Source: Streptomyces sp. NBC_01268 (GTDB lineage Bacteria > Actinomycetota > Actinomycetes > Streptomycetales > Streptomycetaceae). From it: a stretch of 64,000 nucleotides of DNA. The stretch lies in assembly GCF_036240795.1 (NCBI RefSeq), contig NZ_CP108454.1, forward strand, positions 4,154,001 through 4,218,000, written 5' to 3'. The notes beneath the pieces are model-generated. The model made no database searches. It saw nothing but the letters and a program-made list of their open reading frames with translations, and was not told the origin of the DNA. Below, one piece after another: positions 10,901 to 18,561 of the stretch; the stretch's first letter is position 1; the number at the start of each line of letters is the position of its first letter. Position numbers and translations under genes: made by a program.

Positions 10901-11529
10901 TCCTGCTGCGCTTCCTGGACGCGGAGTCCGGCACGTACCGGCTCGGCGGCACCGAGGCGGACGCCCTCGACGGGGACGAGGTCCGGCGCTTCGTCGGCCT
11001 GTGCGCCCAGGACGCCCACATCTTCGACAGCACCATCCGGGAGAACCTGCGGCTCGCCAGGACCGGCGCGTCCGACGACGAGCTGCGCGGCGCGCTCGGC
11101 CGGGCCCGGCTCCTGGAGTGGGTGGACGGGCTCCCGGACGGGCTCGACACCCTGGTGGGCGAGCACGGCTCACGGCTCTCCGGCGGGCAGCGACAGCGCC
11201 TCGCGCTCGCCCGGGCGCTCCTCGCCGACTTCCCCGTCCTCGTCCTGGACGAGCCGGCCGAGCACCTGGACCTGGCCACCGCCGACGCGCTCACCGACGA
11301 CCTGCTCCGGGAGACCGAGGGCCGCACGACCGTCCTGATCACCCATCGCCTGCACGGCCTCGAAGCCGTCGACGAGGTCCTCGTCCTGGACCGGGGCCGG
11401 ACCGTGCAGCGCGGGGCGTACGCGGAACTGGCGGCGGCCGACGGACCGCTGCGGCGGATGCTGGAGCGGGAGCGGGAGAGCGATCTGCTGCCGGTCTCCG
11501 GCCACACCCCGACTTTTCTTGCCAAATAG
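7966..11529 (+). CDS. cydCD: CydD-CydC fused ABC transporter required for cytochrome bd assembly
   Basis: About 1187 residues: two complete half-transporters in one chain, as in other actinobacteria. Each half has six membrane segments followed by an ATPase domain. The first ATPase has Walker A GPSGAGKST, signature LSAGQRQRLALARAF and LLLLDEPTAALDG; the second has GASGSGKTT, LSGGQRQRLALARAL and VLVLDEPAEHLDL. In E. coli the separate CydDC exports thiols and binds haem, and bd oxidase does not assemble without it. The GTG at 7966 is preferred because GGAGG (7952-7956) lies 9 nt upstream; an in-frame ATG at 7957 directly abuts that site. A parS palindrome overlaps the start. Confidence 0.94.
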   Translation: MKPIDPRLLHHARATRVFLTAVVGLGLVGAVLVVAQAMLVAELVVGAFQKGLSVSGLTTPLLLLAGVAAGRGLVAWLTELAAHRASAAVKSELRGRLLRHAARLGPGWLSGQKAGSLAALATRGVDALDDYFARYLPQLGLAVVVPVAVLARIVTEDWVSAAIIVVTLPLIPVFMILIGWYTQARMDRQWKLLSRLSGHFLDVVAGLPTLKVFGRAKAQAENIRSITADYRRATMRTLRIAFLSSFALELLATLSVALVAVTIGMRLVHGDLDLYTGLVILILAPEAYLPLRQVGAQYHAAAEGLAAAEEIFEVLESPVPDAGTGPVPASVRLELDRVTVRHAGRAEPSLDAASLTVAPGETVALVGPSGAGKSTLLDVVLGFVTPEEGGSVRVDGTELASLDLEEWRSRIAWVPQRPYLFAGTIAENVRLARPDAPDEAVRRALRDAGAEEFVAELPEGTETLLGEDGAGLSAGQRQRLALARAFLADRPLLLLDEPTAALDGATEAAVVDAVRRLAEGRTVLLVVHRPALLAVADRVVRIEGAPAADEAAAPDSPVAAARLTDDLGEPFPSRAGDAAEEDAPGGREPGGADGSPARSVLGRVRAMAGELRGRMALALLLGSLALGSAVGLMAVSGWLISRASEQPPVLYLMVAVTATRAFGIGRAVFRYAERIVSHDAVLRMLADLRVAVYRRLERIAPAGLRRTRGGDLLARLVQDVDALQDYWLRWLLPAGAALVVGAGSVGFTAWLLPEAGAVLAAGLLLAGVGVPLIGGALARRAERQLAPARGTLTTAVVDLLRGCAELTVAGALKDRVERAGAADRTLTGISSRQSAATALSAGLSALICGLTVAGAALVGVQAVRDGRLEGVALAVVVLTPLAAFEAVTGLPLAVQYRQRVRRSAERVFDVLDAPVPVHEPEVPAAPPADPFPLELAGLTARHAGQDRPALDAFALTLEAGRRVAVVGASGSGKTTLAQVLLRFLDAESGTYRLGGTEADALDGDEVRRFVGLCAQDAHIFDSTIRENLRLARTGASDDELRGALGRARLLEWVDGLPDGLDTLVGEHGSRLSGGQRQRLALARALLADFPVLVLDEPAEHLDLATADALTDDLLRETEGRTTVLITHRLHGLEAVDEVLVLDRGRTVQRGAYAELAAADGPLRRMLERERESDLLPVSGHTPTFLAK

Positions 11530-11549
11530 GACTAACTAGGCTCAGGCCC

Positions 11550-13262
11550 ATGACCGCCGCCGTGCCCGACGCCCCGGACCCGCTCGAAGCCGCGACCCAG
11601 GCCACGCGCAGCCTGCACGGCCTCTCCACGGAGCTCACCGCCCGCGTGCCCCAGCTCCTGGAGGCCATGCGCTCCGTCGGCACCGGCCTCGAACTGCACT
11701 CCACGCTCGACCGGATCTGCGAGACCGCGGCCGAGCTGGCCGACGCCCGCTACGCCGCGATCGGTGTGGTCGACGAGGAGGGCAAGGGGCTCTCCGACTT
11801 CGTCACCTACGGCGTCGGGGACGACGTGGCCCGCCGGATCGGGCACCGCCCCGACGGGCACGCCGGGCTGCTCGGCGCGCTCATCCGGGACCCCCAGACG
11901 ATCCGGCTCGCCGATCTGTCCGCCGATCCACGCGCGGCCGGATTCCCGCCGGGACACCCCCCGATGCACTCCTTCCTCGGCGTCCCGATCCGGGTGCAGG
12001 GCGAGATCTTCGGCAACCTCTACCTCGCCGAGAAGAACGGCGGCGGCGAGTTCAACGACTACGACGTCCACATGGTCCGGGTGCTCGCCACCGAGGCCGG
12101 GATCGCGATCGGCAACGCGCGCCTGTACGAGGCGGCCCGGCAGCGCGAGCGCTGGATCGACGGCTCGGTCGCCGTCACCACCGCGCTGCTCTCCGGCGGC
12201 GACGCGGACGACGCCCTCACCGTCGTCGCCGAGCAGGCCCGCCGGCTCGCCGACGCGGCCGCCGGGATCGTGCTGCTGCCCGCCGAGGAGGGCGGCCTGG
12301 AGATCGTCGCGGCCTCCTCGCCGCACCCCACCAAGTCGCTCGGGGTGGTGATCCCGCCCGAGAGCCCCGTCGTGGAGCGGCTGATGGAGGGCGAGGCGGT
12401 GTTCGTCGCCGACGCCTCCAGCGACGTACGGATGGTGCACCGGCTCTCCGCCCAGTACGGGCCCGCGATGCTGCTGCCGCTGCAGAGCGGCGGCCGGGTC
12501 CTGGGCGCGCTCGCCACCCCGCGGGCCCGGGGCGCCCGGCAGTTCACGGAGGCCGAGCGGACCCTGGCCACCCAGTTCGCCTCACAGGCGGCGCTCGCCC
12601 TGATGATGGCGGAGGCGCAGCGGGACCGGGAGCGGCTCGCGGTCTACGAGGACCGCGACCGGATCGCCCGTGACCTGCACGACCTGGTCATCCAGCGGCT
12701 CTTCGCCACCGGGATGATGCTGGAGAGCGCCCAGCGGAGGTCGGTCGTGCCGGCCGTGCAGGAGGGCGTCGGCAAGGCGGTGGACGAGCTGGACGTGACC
12801 ATCCAGGAGATCCGTACCGCGATCTTCGCGCTCCAGCAGGGGCCGGCCGAGGCCCCCTCGGGGCTGCGCACCCGGGTGCTGCGGGAGATCAACATGGCGG
12901 CCGTGCCGCTGGGCTTCAAGCCCTCCCACCGCTTCCTCGGCGCGATCGACGCCACGGTCGGCGAGCTCACCGGCAAGAACCTCATCGCCGCCCTGCGCGA
13001 GGCCCTGTCGAACGCGTTCCGGCATGCGGGGGCGAGCCGGATCGAGGTGGTCGTGGACGCCGGCGTCACCCTCCCCGACGGCACCCCCGGGGTACGGCTC
13101 TCGGTCGCGGACGACGGCGTGGGCATCCCCGAGGGCGGCCGGCGCAGCGGCCTGCGCAACCTGGCCCGGCGGGCCGAGTCGCTGGGCGGGGCGAGCTGGT
13201 GCGGCCCGGGCATCGGGGAGGACGACGGCGGTACGACGGTGGTGTGGGAGGCCCCGCTGTAG
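11550..13262 (+). CDS. Two-GAF sensor histidine kinase, DevS/DosS type
   Basis: 570 residues. Two GAF domains (about 45-195 and 200-350) are followed by a HisKA_3 dimerisation domain with the phospho-acceptor in RDLHDLVIQRLFATGM, then a HATPase domain (LREALSNAFRHAG, VADDGVGIP, GLRNLARRAESLGG). GAF1 carries GHPPMHSFLGVPIRV and GEIFGNLYLAEK, very like the haem-binding GAF of mycobacterial DosS/DosT; His136 is a candidate haem ligand. It would autophosphorylate and pass phosphate to a NarL-type regulator. No response regulator is adjacent, so the kinase is an orphan. It follows cydCD by 20 bp with no terminator between, suggesting co-expression with the oxidase. Confidence 0.9.
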   Translation: MTAAVPDAPDPLEAATQATRSLHGLSTELTARVPQLLEAMRSVGTGLELHSTLDRICETAAELADARYAAIGVVDEEGKGLSDFVTYGVGDDVARRIGHRPDGHAGLLGALIRDPQTIRLADLSADPRAAGFPPGHPPMHSFLGVPIRVQGEIFGNLYLAEKNGGGEFNDYDVHMVRVLATEAGIAIGNARLYEAARQRERWIDGSVAVTTALLSGGDADDALTVVAEQARRLADAAAGIVLLPAEEGGLEIVAASSPHPTKSLGVVIPPESPVVERLMEGEAVFVADASSDVRMVHRLSAQYGPAMLLPLQSGGRVLGALATPRARGARQFTEAERTLATQFASQAALALMMAEAQRDRERLAVYEDRDRIARDLHDLVIQRLFATGMMLESAQRRSVVPAVQEGVGKAVDELDVTIQEIRTAIFALQQGPAEAPSGLRTRVLREINMAAVPLGFKPSHRFLGAIDATVGELTGKNLIAALREALSNAFRHAGASRIEVVVDAGVTLPDGTPGVRLSVADDGVGIPEGGRRSGLRNLARRAESLGGASWCGPGIGEDDGGTTVVWEAPL

Positions 13263-13296
13263 GGCCTGGCGGTCCTCCGCCGGGGGCCAGGGCGGC

Positions 13297-14157
13297 CTAG
13301 CGCTTCGCCAGGGCCTCCGCGACGAGCTGCTCGATGATCACGGCGACGCCGTCCTCGTTGTTGCCGACGGTGCGCCCGGAGGCGGCGGTGATCACCTCCG
13401 GGTGGGCGTTGTCCATCGCGTAGGAGCGGCCCGCCCAGCTGAGCATCTCGATGTCGTTCGGCATGTCGCCGAAGGCCACGACCTCCTGCGCGGTGATGCC
13501 GCGCTCGGCGCAGCAGTGCGCGAGGGTGGAGGCCTTGGAGACGCCGAGGCCGCTGATCTCGATGAGGGCGGTGGGGCTGGAGCGGGTGATCGAGGCCAGG
13601 TCGCCGGCGGCCTCGCGGGCCGCGGCGAGGAAGGCGTCGGGGTCGAGCTCGGGGTGCTGGGCGAGCAGCTTGAGCACGGGCGCGGCGGCCCCGGGGGCCT
13701 CCTCGAACAACAGCTTCTCGGCGGTGGCGACGGTGGCGCCGGGGTCGAGGTGGAACGGCGGGTAGTCGGGCTCGTAGTGGATCCCGGTGGTGAGCTCGAC
13801 CGCGAAGGAGGTGCCGGGCGCGGCGGCCCGCAGGGCGTGGACGACGTCCAGGGCGACGGGCCGCTCCAGCGGCCTGACCTCCAGGAACGTGCCGCCCGCG
13901 TGCAGGTCCACGACGGCGGCGCCGTTGGCGCAGATGGCGAGGCCGTGGCCGTGGACGTGGTCGCTGACGACGTCCATCCAGCGGGCGGGGCGTCCGGTGA
14001 CGAAGAAGACCTCGATGCCCGCGCGCTCGGCGGCGGCGAGGGCCGCGACGGTGCGTTCCGAGACGGACTTGTCGTCCCGCAGCAGGGTGCCGTCGAGGTC
14101 GGTGGCGATCAGCCGGGGGGCCGGGGCTTCGGGGCGCGCGAGATGGGGTGAGGTCAC
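13297..14157 (-). CDS. HAD-superfamily phosphatase, Cof type
   Basis: 286 residues. HAD motif I is [12 protein letters not shown], motif II is FFVTGRP, the motif III lysine is in GVSKASTLAHCC and motif IV is [13 protein letters not shown] Cof-type (C2) cap lies between motifs II and III. Such enzymes dephosphorylate sugar phosphates, nucleotides or cofactors; specificity cannot be read here. The GTG at 14157 is the first start in frame after the promoter gap. Convergent with the sensor kinase. A second Cof-type protein lies at 31612-32418; they share motifs but are separate genes. Confidence 0.9.
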   Translation of the reverse strand: MTSPHLARPEAPAPRLIATDLDGTLLRDDKSVSERTVAALAAAERAGIEVFFVTGRPARWMDVVSDHVHGHGLAICANGAAVVDLHAGGTFLEVRPLERPVALDVVHALRAAAPGTSFAVELTTGIHYEPDYPPFHLDPGATVATAEKLLFEEAPGAAAPVLKLLAQHPELDPDAFLAAAREAAGDLASITRSSPTALIEISGLGVSKASTLAHCCAERGITAQEVVAFGDMPNDIEMLSWAGRSYAMDNAHPEVITAASGRTVGNNEDGVAVIIEQLVAEALAKR

Positions 14158-14345
14158 CGATCCATTGTTCCGTAGAAAATGCACGGGCGTGCGAGGGGGT
14201 GCACATCTGAGTGTGACGGGAGGGCGACGGGGTGTGGCGGAGGGAGGCGCGGGCCGGGCGGGGCGTCGTACGCGCGGAGGCGTGCGTCCGCGCCAAGGAT
14301 CGCCGCTGCCGGGCCACCGGGCGTCGTGCCGTGCCGGGCGGTCCG

Positions 14346-14381
14346 GTCCCGCTCCGCCCGGCGGCGCGGGCGGAGCGGGAC
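14346..14381 (-). terminator. Rho-independent-type hairpin after the secreted protein gene
   Basis: A perfect 15-bp stem (GTCCCGCTCCGCCCG and its complement) around a 6-nt loop, ending 7 bp before the stop codon side of the 14388-15083 gene. There is no U-tract, as is usual in Streptomyces. It terminates the leftward sigma-factor operon. Confidence 0.75.
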
Positions 14382-14387
14382 TGCCGT

Positions 14388-15083
14388 TCAGGAGGAGAGG
14401 CGGTTCAGTGCCGCGGTGGCGAGGCCTTCGAAGGAGGCCGGGGCGTAGGAGGGCCGGCCGGTGAGCTCGACGACGGCGACCCTGGTGCCGCTGCGCAGGA
14501 CCGCGACCCCACCGCTGACGGTGCCGTCGCCGTTGTAGGCCGCGTACCAGCGGGCGGTGCCGCCCGTGGTGGTCAGGGTGTGGGCGGCACCGTAGCGCCA
14601 GTGGCCGGCGGGCTCGTCCTGGCAGTCCTGGACGAGCGTGACGAGCTGCTTCTCCCAGGTGGCGGCCGTGGCCTTGGCGGGGGCGTTCGCGGCCGACTCG
14701 GTCAGCAGGCCGTCGCTGTCGAAGGTCCACGTCACGGAGGCGTACGCGGTGGCCTTGCCCTTGGTCAGGCCGCGCATCGTCTCCTCGCCGGAGCACGCGG
14801 ACAGCCCCTGGCGTCCGGTCAGCGCAACGGTCGCGCCGACCGGGTTCAGGCCCTTCCGGAAGAAGTCCTCGCTCTGGACGAGGTCGGCGGAGCCGAGTCC
14901 GGGCACGGCGCCCGTGACCGCGGCCGAGCGGGCGGCGCCCGCGGTGCGGTGCGCGGCCCCGTCGGCGGTGGCCGACTGGGTGCCGACGGCAGTGGCCGTG
15001 AGCAGTGCGGCGGCGAAGCAGGCCGCGGCGGCGAGCCGGTTGCGGCGAACGGACTTCTGCTGGACGGTCTGGTTCTCGGTCAT
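14388..15083 (-). CDS. Secreted protein of unknown function, paralogue of its neighbour
   Basis: 231 residues. An N-terminal signal peptide is visible (SVRRNRLAAAACFAAALLTA then an Ala-rich cleavage region), and no further membrane segment. The mature part contains two cysteines (SACSGEETM, LVQDCQDEP) and a C-terminal block, GGVAVLRSGTRVAVVELTG, matched in the adjacent upstream protein by GGIAVLRSGTHYGVLEVDA. Both also share CSGE and a GHW(R/V)YG block, so the two genes are diverged duplicates. The ATG at 15083 is preceded by GGGGGA. I know no family name. It is the last gene of a leftward set headed by the sigma factor at 16605. Confidence 0.72.
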   Translation of the reverse strand: MTENQTVQQKSVRRNRLAAAACFAAALLTATAVGTQSATADGAAHRTAGAARSAAVTGAVPGLGSADLVQSEDFFRKGLNPVGATVALTGRQGLSACSGEETMRGLTKGKATAYASVTWTFDSDGLLTESAANAPAKATAATWEKQLVTLVQDCQDEPAGHWRYGAAHTLTTTGGTARWYAAYNGDGTVSGGVAVLRSGTRVAVVELTGRPSYAPASFEGLATAALNRLSS

Positions 15084-15178
15084 CTGGTCCCCCTGCTGGT
15101 CGGGACGCCTGCTGCGTCCTCGTACAACCGGGGGAGATGCCGCGGGTGAAGGGAAAGTTGGAGCCCCGACCGCCTGTT

Positions 15179-16063
15179 TCACAGCTGTGACAGAGCGGTC
15201 CGGACGACGCGGTCCATCGCGGCCGTCCCCAGGCAGGCGTCGACCTCCAGCACCCCGTAGTGGGTGCCGCTGCGCAGCACGGCGATGCCGCCGCAGGGCT
15301 CCTTGCCCTCGGGCGCCGTGCCGGTGGTGTTGAGGGATCCCTGGTAGGCGCCCATCCAGCTCGCGGTGACGTCCGGGGCGAGCCGCAGCGTCGTCGTCTT
15401 TCCGTAGACCCAGTGCCCTGGCGTCTGCTCCTGGCAGGGCACCTCCTCCAGGAGCAGGCGCTCGGAGAAGTTCTGCGCCAGGGAAGCGCTCCGGGCCTCG
15501 GCGGCGACTTCGCGGGCGACCTGGTCGGCGTTGTCGGAGGCCAGCGTGGGGTCCTCCGGGACGGTGCGGGTGCTGGTCGTCAGCCCGCGGAAGTGGGCCC
15601 CGGGCCCGCCCAGGGTCTCCGTGAGGGTCTTCTCGCCGGAGCAGGCCGCGTTGGCGTATCGCCCGTCGCCGTACCGGTCGGTGACGCGGATCTGCTCGAC
15701 GTCGACGTCCGGGCCGAACGCCGCGGGTTCCAGAAGGTTCGCGGGCGTCACCGGCCCGGTCGCACCCGTCACCCCGGTCGCTCCCGTCGCTCCCGTCGCT
15801 CCGGTCGAGCCGGTCGCTCCGGTCGTCGAGGCGGCGCCGGAGCCGGAGCCGGAGGCCGAGGGCGCCGGGGCGGACGCGTCCTGGGACGCCCCGCCGATCG
15901 CGGCACCCGAGCGCGCTGCCGGGTGCGCGGTGGCGCCGGGGAGCGGTGGCAGGACGAACCGGCCGGTCGCCAGCCCGAGCGCGGCGGCTGCCACCAGGGC
16001 GGCGACGGCGGACCGGCGCCGGACGACGGCGTGGCCGCCGCCCGTGGCGGGACCGCCGCTCAC
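15179..16063 (-). CDS. Membrane-anchored or secreted protein with collagen-like GAT repeats
   Basis: 294 residues. A short cytoplasmic N-terminus, one hydrophobic segment (SAVAALVAAAALGLATGRF), a Ser/Gly/Ala linker and a run of G-x-T triplets (GATGSTGATGATGATG, then VTGATGP) precede a globular extracellular domain. That domain has paired cysteines (ACSGE, EVPCQEQ, EPCGG, DACLG) and the GHWVYG and AVLRSGT blocks of the downstream paralogue. The start is GTG at 16063, overlapping the sigma-factor stop in a GTGA, so translation is coupled. That position is typical of an anti-sigma factor or sigma-regulated product, but no zinc-binding anti-sigma motif is visible. Confidence 0.75.
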   Translation of the reverse strand: MSGGPATGGGHAVVRRRSAVAALVAAAALGLATGRFVLPPLPGATAHPAARSGAAIGGASQDASAPAPSASGSGSGAASTTGATGSTGATGATGATGVTGATGPVTPANLLEPAAFGPDVDVEQIRVTDRYGDGRYANAACSGEKTLTETLGGPGAHFRGLTTSTRTVPEDPTLASDNADQVAREVAAEARSASLAQNFSERLLLEEVPCQEQTPGHWVYGKTTTLRLAPDVTASWMGAYQGSLNTTGTAPEGKEPCGGIAVLRSGTHYGVLEVDACLGTAAMDRVVRTALSQL

Positions 16064-16605
16064 GGACCGGTGACCAGGCGCTCGCGCATGAAGCGGCGGG
16101 CCTGGTGGATACGGTCCTTGATCGTGCCCAGCGGGGCGCCCAGCTGCTCGGCCACCTGGGCGTAGGGCAGGTCGCCCAGGTCGCGCAGCACGAAGGACTC
16201 CACCAGGGTGGGGTGCTGCTGCTCCAGCGCGGCCAAGGCCTCCATCAGGTCGAGCCGGCTCCCGGCGATGACGCTGGTGGTGCGCGGGTCGACGGACTCG
16301 GGGAGGTCGGCGTGGCTGTCCTCGGCGCGCCGGCGCATCGAGCGGTAGGTGGACCGGGCGGCGTTCGAGGCGATCACCGTGACCCAGCCCAGGAAGGAGC
16401 CGTGGCCGCCGTACTCGCCCAGGTGCGTGCTGATGGACAGCAGTGCGTCCTGTGCGGCCTCCTCCGCGTCGGCGTGGTGGGGCAGGAAGCGCGAGCAGCG
16501 GCGCAGCACCACCGGCCGCAGCTTGGCCAGCAGGTACTCCATCGCACCCGGGTCCCCCGCCTGAGCGGCCGTCACGAGCCGTTCCAGCTCGCCTTCCTCG
16601 AACAC
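16060..16605 (-). CDS. ECF-type RNA polymerase sigma factor
   Basis: 181 residues. Region 2 is recognisable (VVLRRCSRFLPHHADAEEAAQDALL, FLGWVTVIASNAARSTYR), and so is region 4 with its helix-turn-helix (VESFVLRDLGDLPYAQVAEQ then LGAPLGTIKDRIHQARRFM). It directs RNA polymerase to its own promoter set. The GTG at 16605 is the first start in frame with the conserved domain; a GGGGGA lies ~6 nt upstream. It overlaps the next gene by 4 bp and diverges from a Ser/Thr kinase 87 bp away. The kinase and the coupled secreted proteins suggest a cell-envelope signalling module. Confidence 0.9.
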   Translation of the reverse strand: MFEEGELERLVTAAQAGDPGAMEYLLAKLRPVVLRRCSRFLPHHADAEEAAQDALLSISTHLGEYGGHGSFLGWVTVIASNAARSTYRSMRRRAEDSHADLPESVDPRTTSVIAGSRLDLMEALAALEQQHPTLVESFVLRDLGDLPYAQVAEQLGAPLGTIKDRIHQARRFMRERLVTGP

Positions 16606-16692
16606 CCGGATCCCCCGTCTCGCCCCGCCTGGCATCCCGCCCGCCGAACGGGAGTTCCCCACTCCCCTCCGACTCCGGCAGAATGCTGCCAC

Positions 16693-17604
16693 ATGCGCAA
16701 GCTCGGCCGTTACCTCCTCCTGGAGCGGCTCGGAGCCGGCTCCTTCGCGACGGTCTGGAAGGCCTACGATCCGGAGCTCGACACCGAGGTCGCGGTGAAG
16801 GTGCTGGCCGACAACTGGGCCGCCAACGCCGATGTGCGCGAGCGGTTCCTGGCGGAGGCGAGGCTGCTGCGCCGGATCGCCAGCCCGCGGGTGGTCCGGG
16901 TGCACGACGTCGGGGTGCAGGAGGACCGGCCCTACTTCGTCATGGACTACGTACGCGGCGGCACCCTGGCGGACCGGGTCGGGCAGTGCGACCCGCAGGA
17001 GGCGCTGCGGCTGGCCGCGGAGGCGGGCTACGCGGTCCAGGTCCTGCACGAGGCGGGCGTGGTGCACCGCGACGTCAAGCCGTCCAACCTGCTGCTCGCC
17101 GCCGGTCCTGCGCCCGCCGCGGTGCTGGTGGCGGATCTGGGCAGTGCCAAGCAACTGGCCGACGCGTCCGGGCTTACGGTGACCACGGGCACGCCCGCGT
17201 ACATGGCACCGGAACAGGCCTTCCAGACCGGCGGGTTCGACGGGAGGGCCGACGTCTACGCGTTGGCCGTCGTGGCCTACGAGCTGCTGACCGGGCAGAA
17301 GCCGTTCGGCACGGGCGGGCGTGCCACGGCCCTGATGACCGACCAGCCGACCGCCTCGACGCTGCCGGCGCTCCCGGCCGGAACGGAGCTCCCCCCGCAC
17401 GTCGCCCTGCTGCTACGGGCCGCGATGTCCGTCGAGCCGGCGGACCGGCCGCCGACTGCCCAGGCCTTCGCGGACGCGCTGCTGGCTCCGGTGCCGCAGG
17501 CCCGGCCCCTGGAGGGCCGCAGGTCGCCGACCCTGCGCGCGGTCTGTCTGGCGGCGGGCGCGGTGTTCACGGCGACGACCCTGCTGAGCTGGCTGCTGCG
17601 CTGA
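16693..17604 (+). CDS. Membrane-anchored serine/threonine protein kinase
   Basis: 303 residues. All kinase motifs are present: the glycine loop LGAGSFATVWKA, the catalytic lysine in VAVKVL, HRDVKPSNLLL, DLGSAK in place of DFG, and GTPAYMAPEQ. After the ~270-residue catalytic domain there is a short basic stretch and one C-terminal hydrophobic segment (AVCLAAGAVFTATTLLSWLL) that ends the protein, so there is no extracellular sensor domain. That differs from PknB-like PASTA kinases. The ATG at 16693 begins directly at the kinase fold. Divergent from the ECF sigma factor, a possible substrate. Confidence 0.92.
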   Translation: MRKLGRYLLLERLGAGSFATVWKAYDPELDTEVAVKVLADNWAANADVRERFLAEARLLRRIASPRVVRVHDVGVQEDRPYFVMDYVRGGTLADRVGQCDPQEALRLAAEAGYAVQVLHEAGVVHRDVKPSNLLLAAGPAPAAVLVADLGSAKQLADASGLTVTTGTPAYMAPEQAFQTGGFDGRADVYALAVVAYELLTGQKPFGTGGRATALMTDQPTASTLPALPAGTELPPHVALLLRAAMSVEPADRPPTAQAFADALLAPVPQARPLEGRRSPTLRAVCLAAGAVFTATTLLSWLLR

Positions 17605-17654
17605 GTCCGGCAGTGGGGGCGCCTGCCGCCGACGGTTCCCGTAGGGTCGGTGGC

Positions 17655-18542
17655 ATGCGTCTGAGCACGGTGATCCTCCCCATCCACCGGTGGGCCGAGG
17701 GACAGAAGATCTGGCGGCGGGCCGAGGACCTCGGCTTCCACACCGCGTACACCTACGACCACCTGTCCTGGCGGACCTTCCGTGACGGTCCGTGGTTCGG
17801 GGCGATCCCGACGCTGACCGCCGCCGCCGGGGCCACCGAGCGGATGCGCCTGGGCACGCTCGTCACCTCGCCGAACTTCCGGCACCCGGTCACGCTCGCC
17901 AAGGATCTGATCTCGCTCGACGACATCTCGGGCGGGCGGGTCACCCTCGGCATCGGCGCGGGCGGCAACGGCTTCGACGCGACCGCCCTGGGGCAGGAGG
18001 CGTGGACGCCGAAGGAGCGGGCGGACCGGTTCGCCGAGTTCGTCCCGCTGCTCGACCGGCTGCTCACCGAGGACTCGGTCTCCGCGCGGGGCACGTTCTA
18101 CTCGGCGGACGAGGCCCGCAACATCCCCGGCTGCGTGCAGCGTCCCCGGCTGCCGTTCGCGGTGGCGGCGACCGGCCCGCGCGGGCTGAAGCTGGCCGCG
18201 CGGCACGGGCAGGCCTGGGTGACGACGGGCGACCCGAAGCTGTTCGAGGCGGGCACCCCGGAGCAGTCCCTGGAGGCGCTGCGGGGTCAGCTGGCCAAGC
18301 TGGGCAAGGCGTGCGCGGAGATCGGCCGGGACGTCGAGCCGATGGAGAAGGTGCTGCTCACGGGGTTCACCCCGGACCGTCCGCTGGACTCCTTCGACGC
18401 CTTCGTGGACTTCGCGGGGAAGCACTTCGAGCTGGGCTTCACCGAGCTGGTCCTCCACATGCCGATCGCGGACTCGGTGTTCGCGGCCGACGAGTCGGTC
18501 TTCGAGAAGATCGCCACGGAGGCTCTCGGACAGCTCCGCTGA
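17655..18542 (+). CDS. LLM-class (luciferase-like) F420-dependent oxidoreductase
   Basis: 295 residues of the bacterial luciferase-like fold: TVILPIHRWAEGQKIWRRAE, AYTYDHLSWR near the N-terminus, LGTLVTSPNFRHPVTLAKDL and GRVTLGIGAGG. In actinobacteria this subgroup usually uses reduced F420 for hydride transfer; the substrate is unknown. The ATG at 17655 lies just after a GGTCGGTGGC stretch. It is 50 bp after the kinase gene on the same strand and may be co-transcribed. Confidence 0.88.
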   Translation: MRLSTVILPIHRWAEGQKIWRRAEDLGFHTAYTYDHLSWRTFRDGPWFGAIPTLTAAAGATERMRLGTLVTSPNFRHPVTLAKDLISLDDISGGRVTLGIGAGGNGFDATALGQEAWTPKERADRFAEFVPLLDRLLTEDSVSARGTFYSADEARNIPGCVQRPRLPFAVAATGPRGLKLAARHGQAWVTTGDPKLFEAGTPEQSLEALRGQLAKLGKACAEIGRDVEPMEKVLLTGFTPDRPLDSFDAFVDFAGKHFELGFTELVLHMPIADSVFAADESVFEKIATEALGQLR

Positions 18543-18561
18543 GGCGGCGCTGCCGGCCCGG

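Noticed and set aside
8286..11549. Very long alternative frame over cydCD on the + strand, and a 718-codon frame on the minus strand (9010-11166)
   Set aside because: Arg/Pro/Ala-rich low-complexity translations without domains, in the shadow of cydCD. Only the part from 11550 on (the sensor kinase) is real.
15177..15192. TCACAGCTGTGA palindrome near the 15179 stop codon as another parS
   Set aside because: It lacks the central CACGTG and the GAAAC arm of parS. More likely a chance palindrome at the stop codon.
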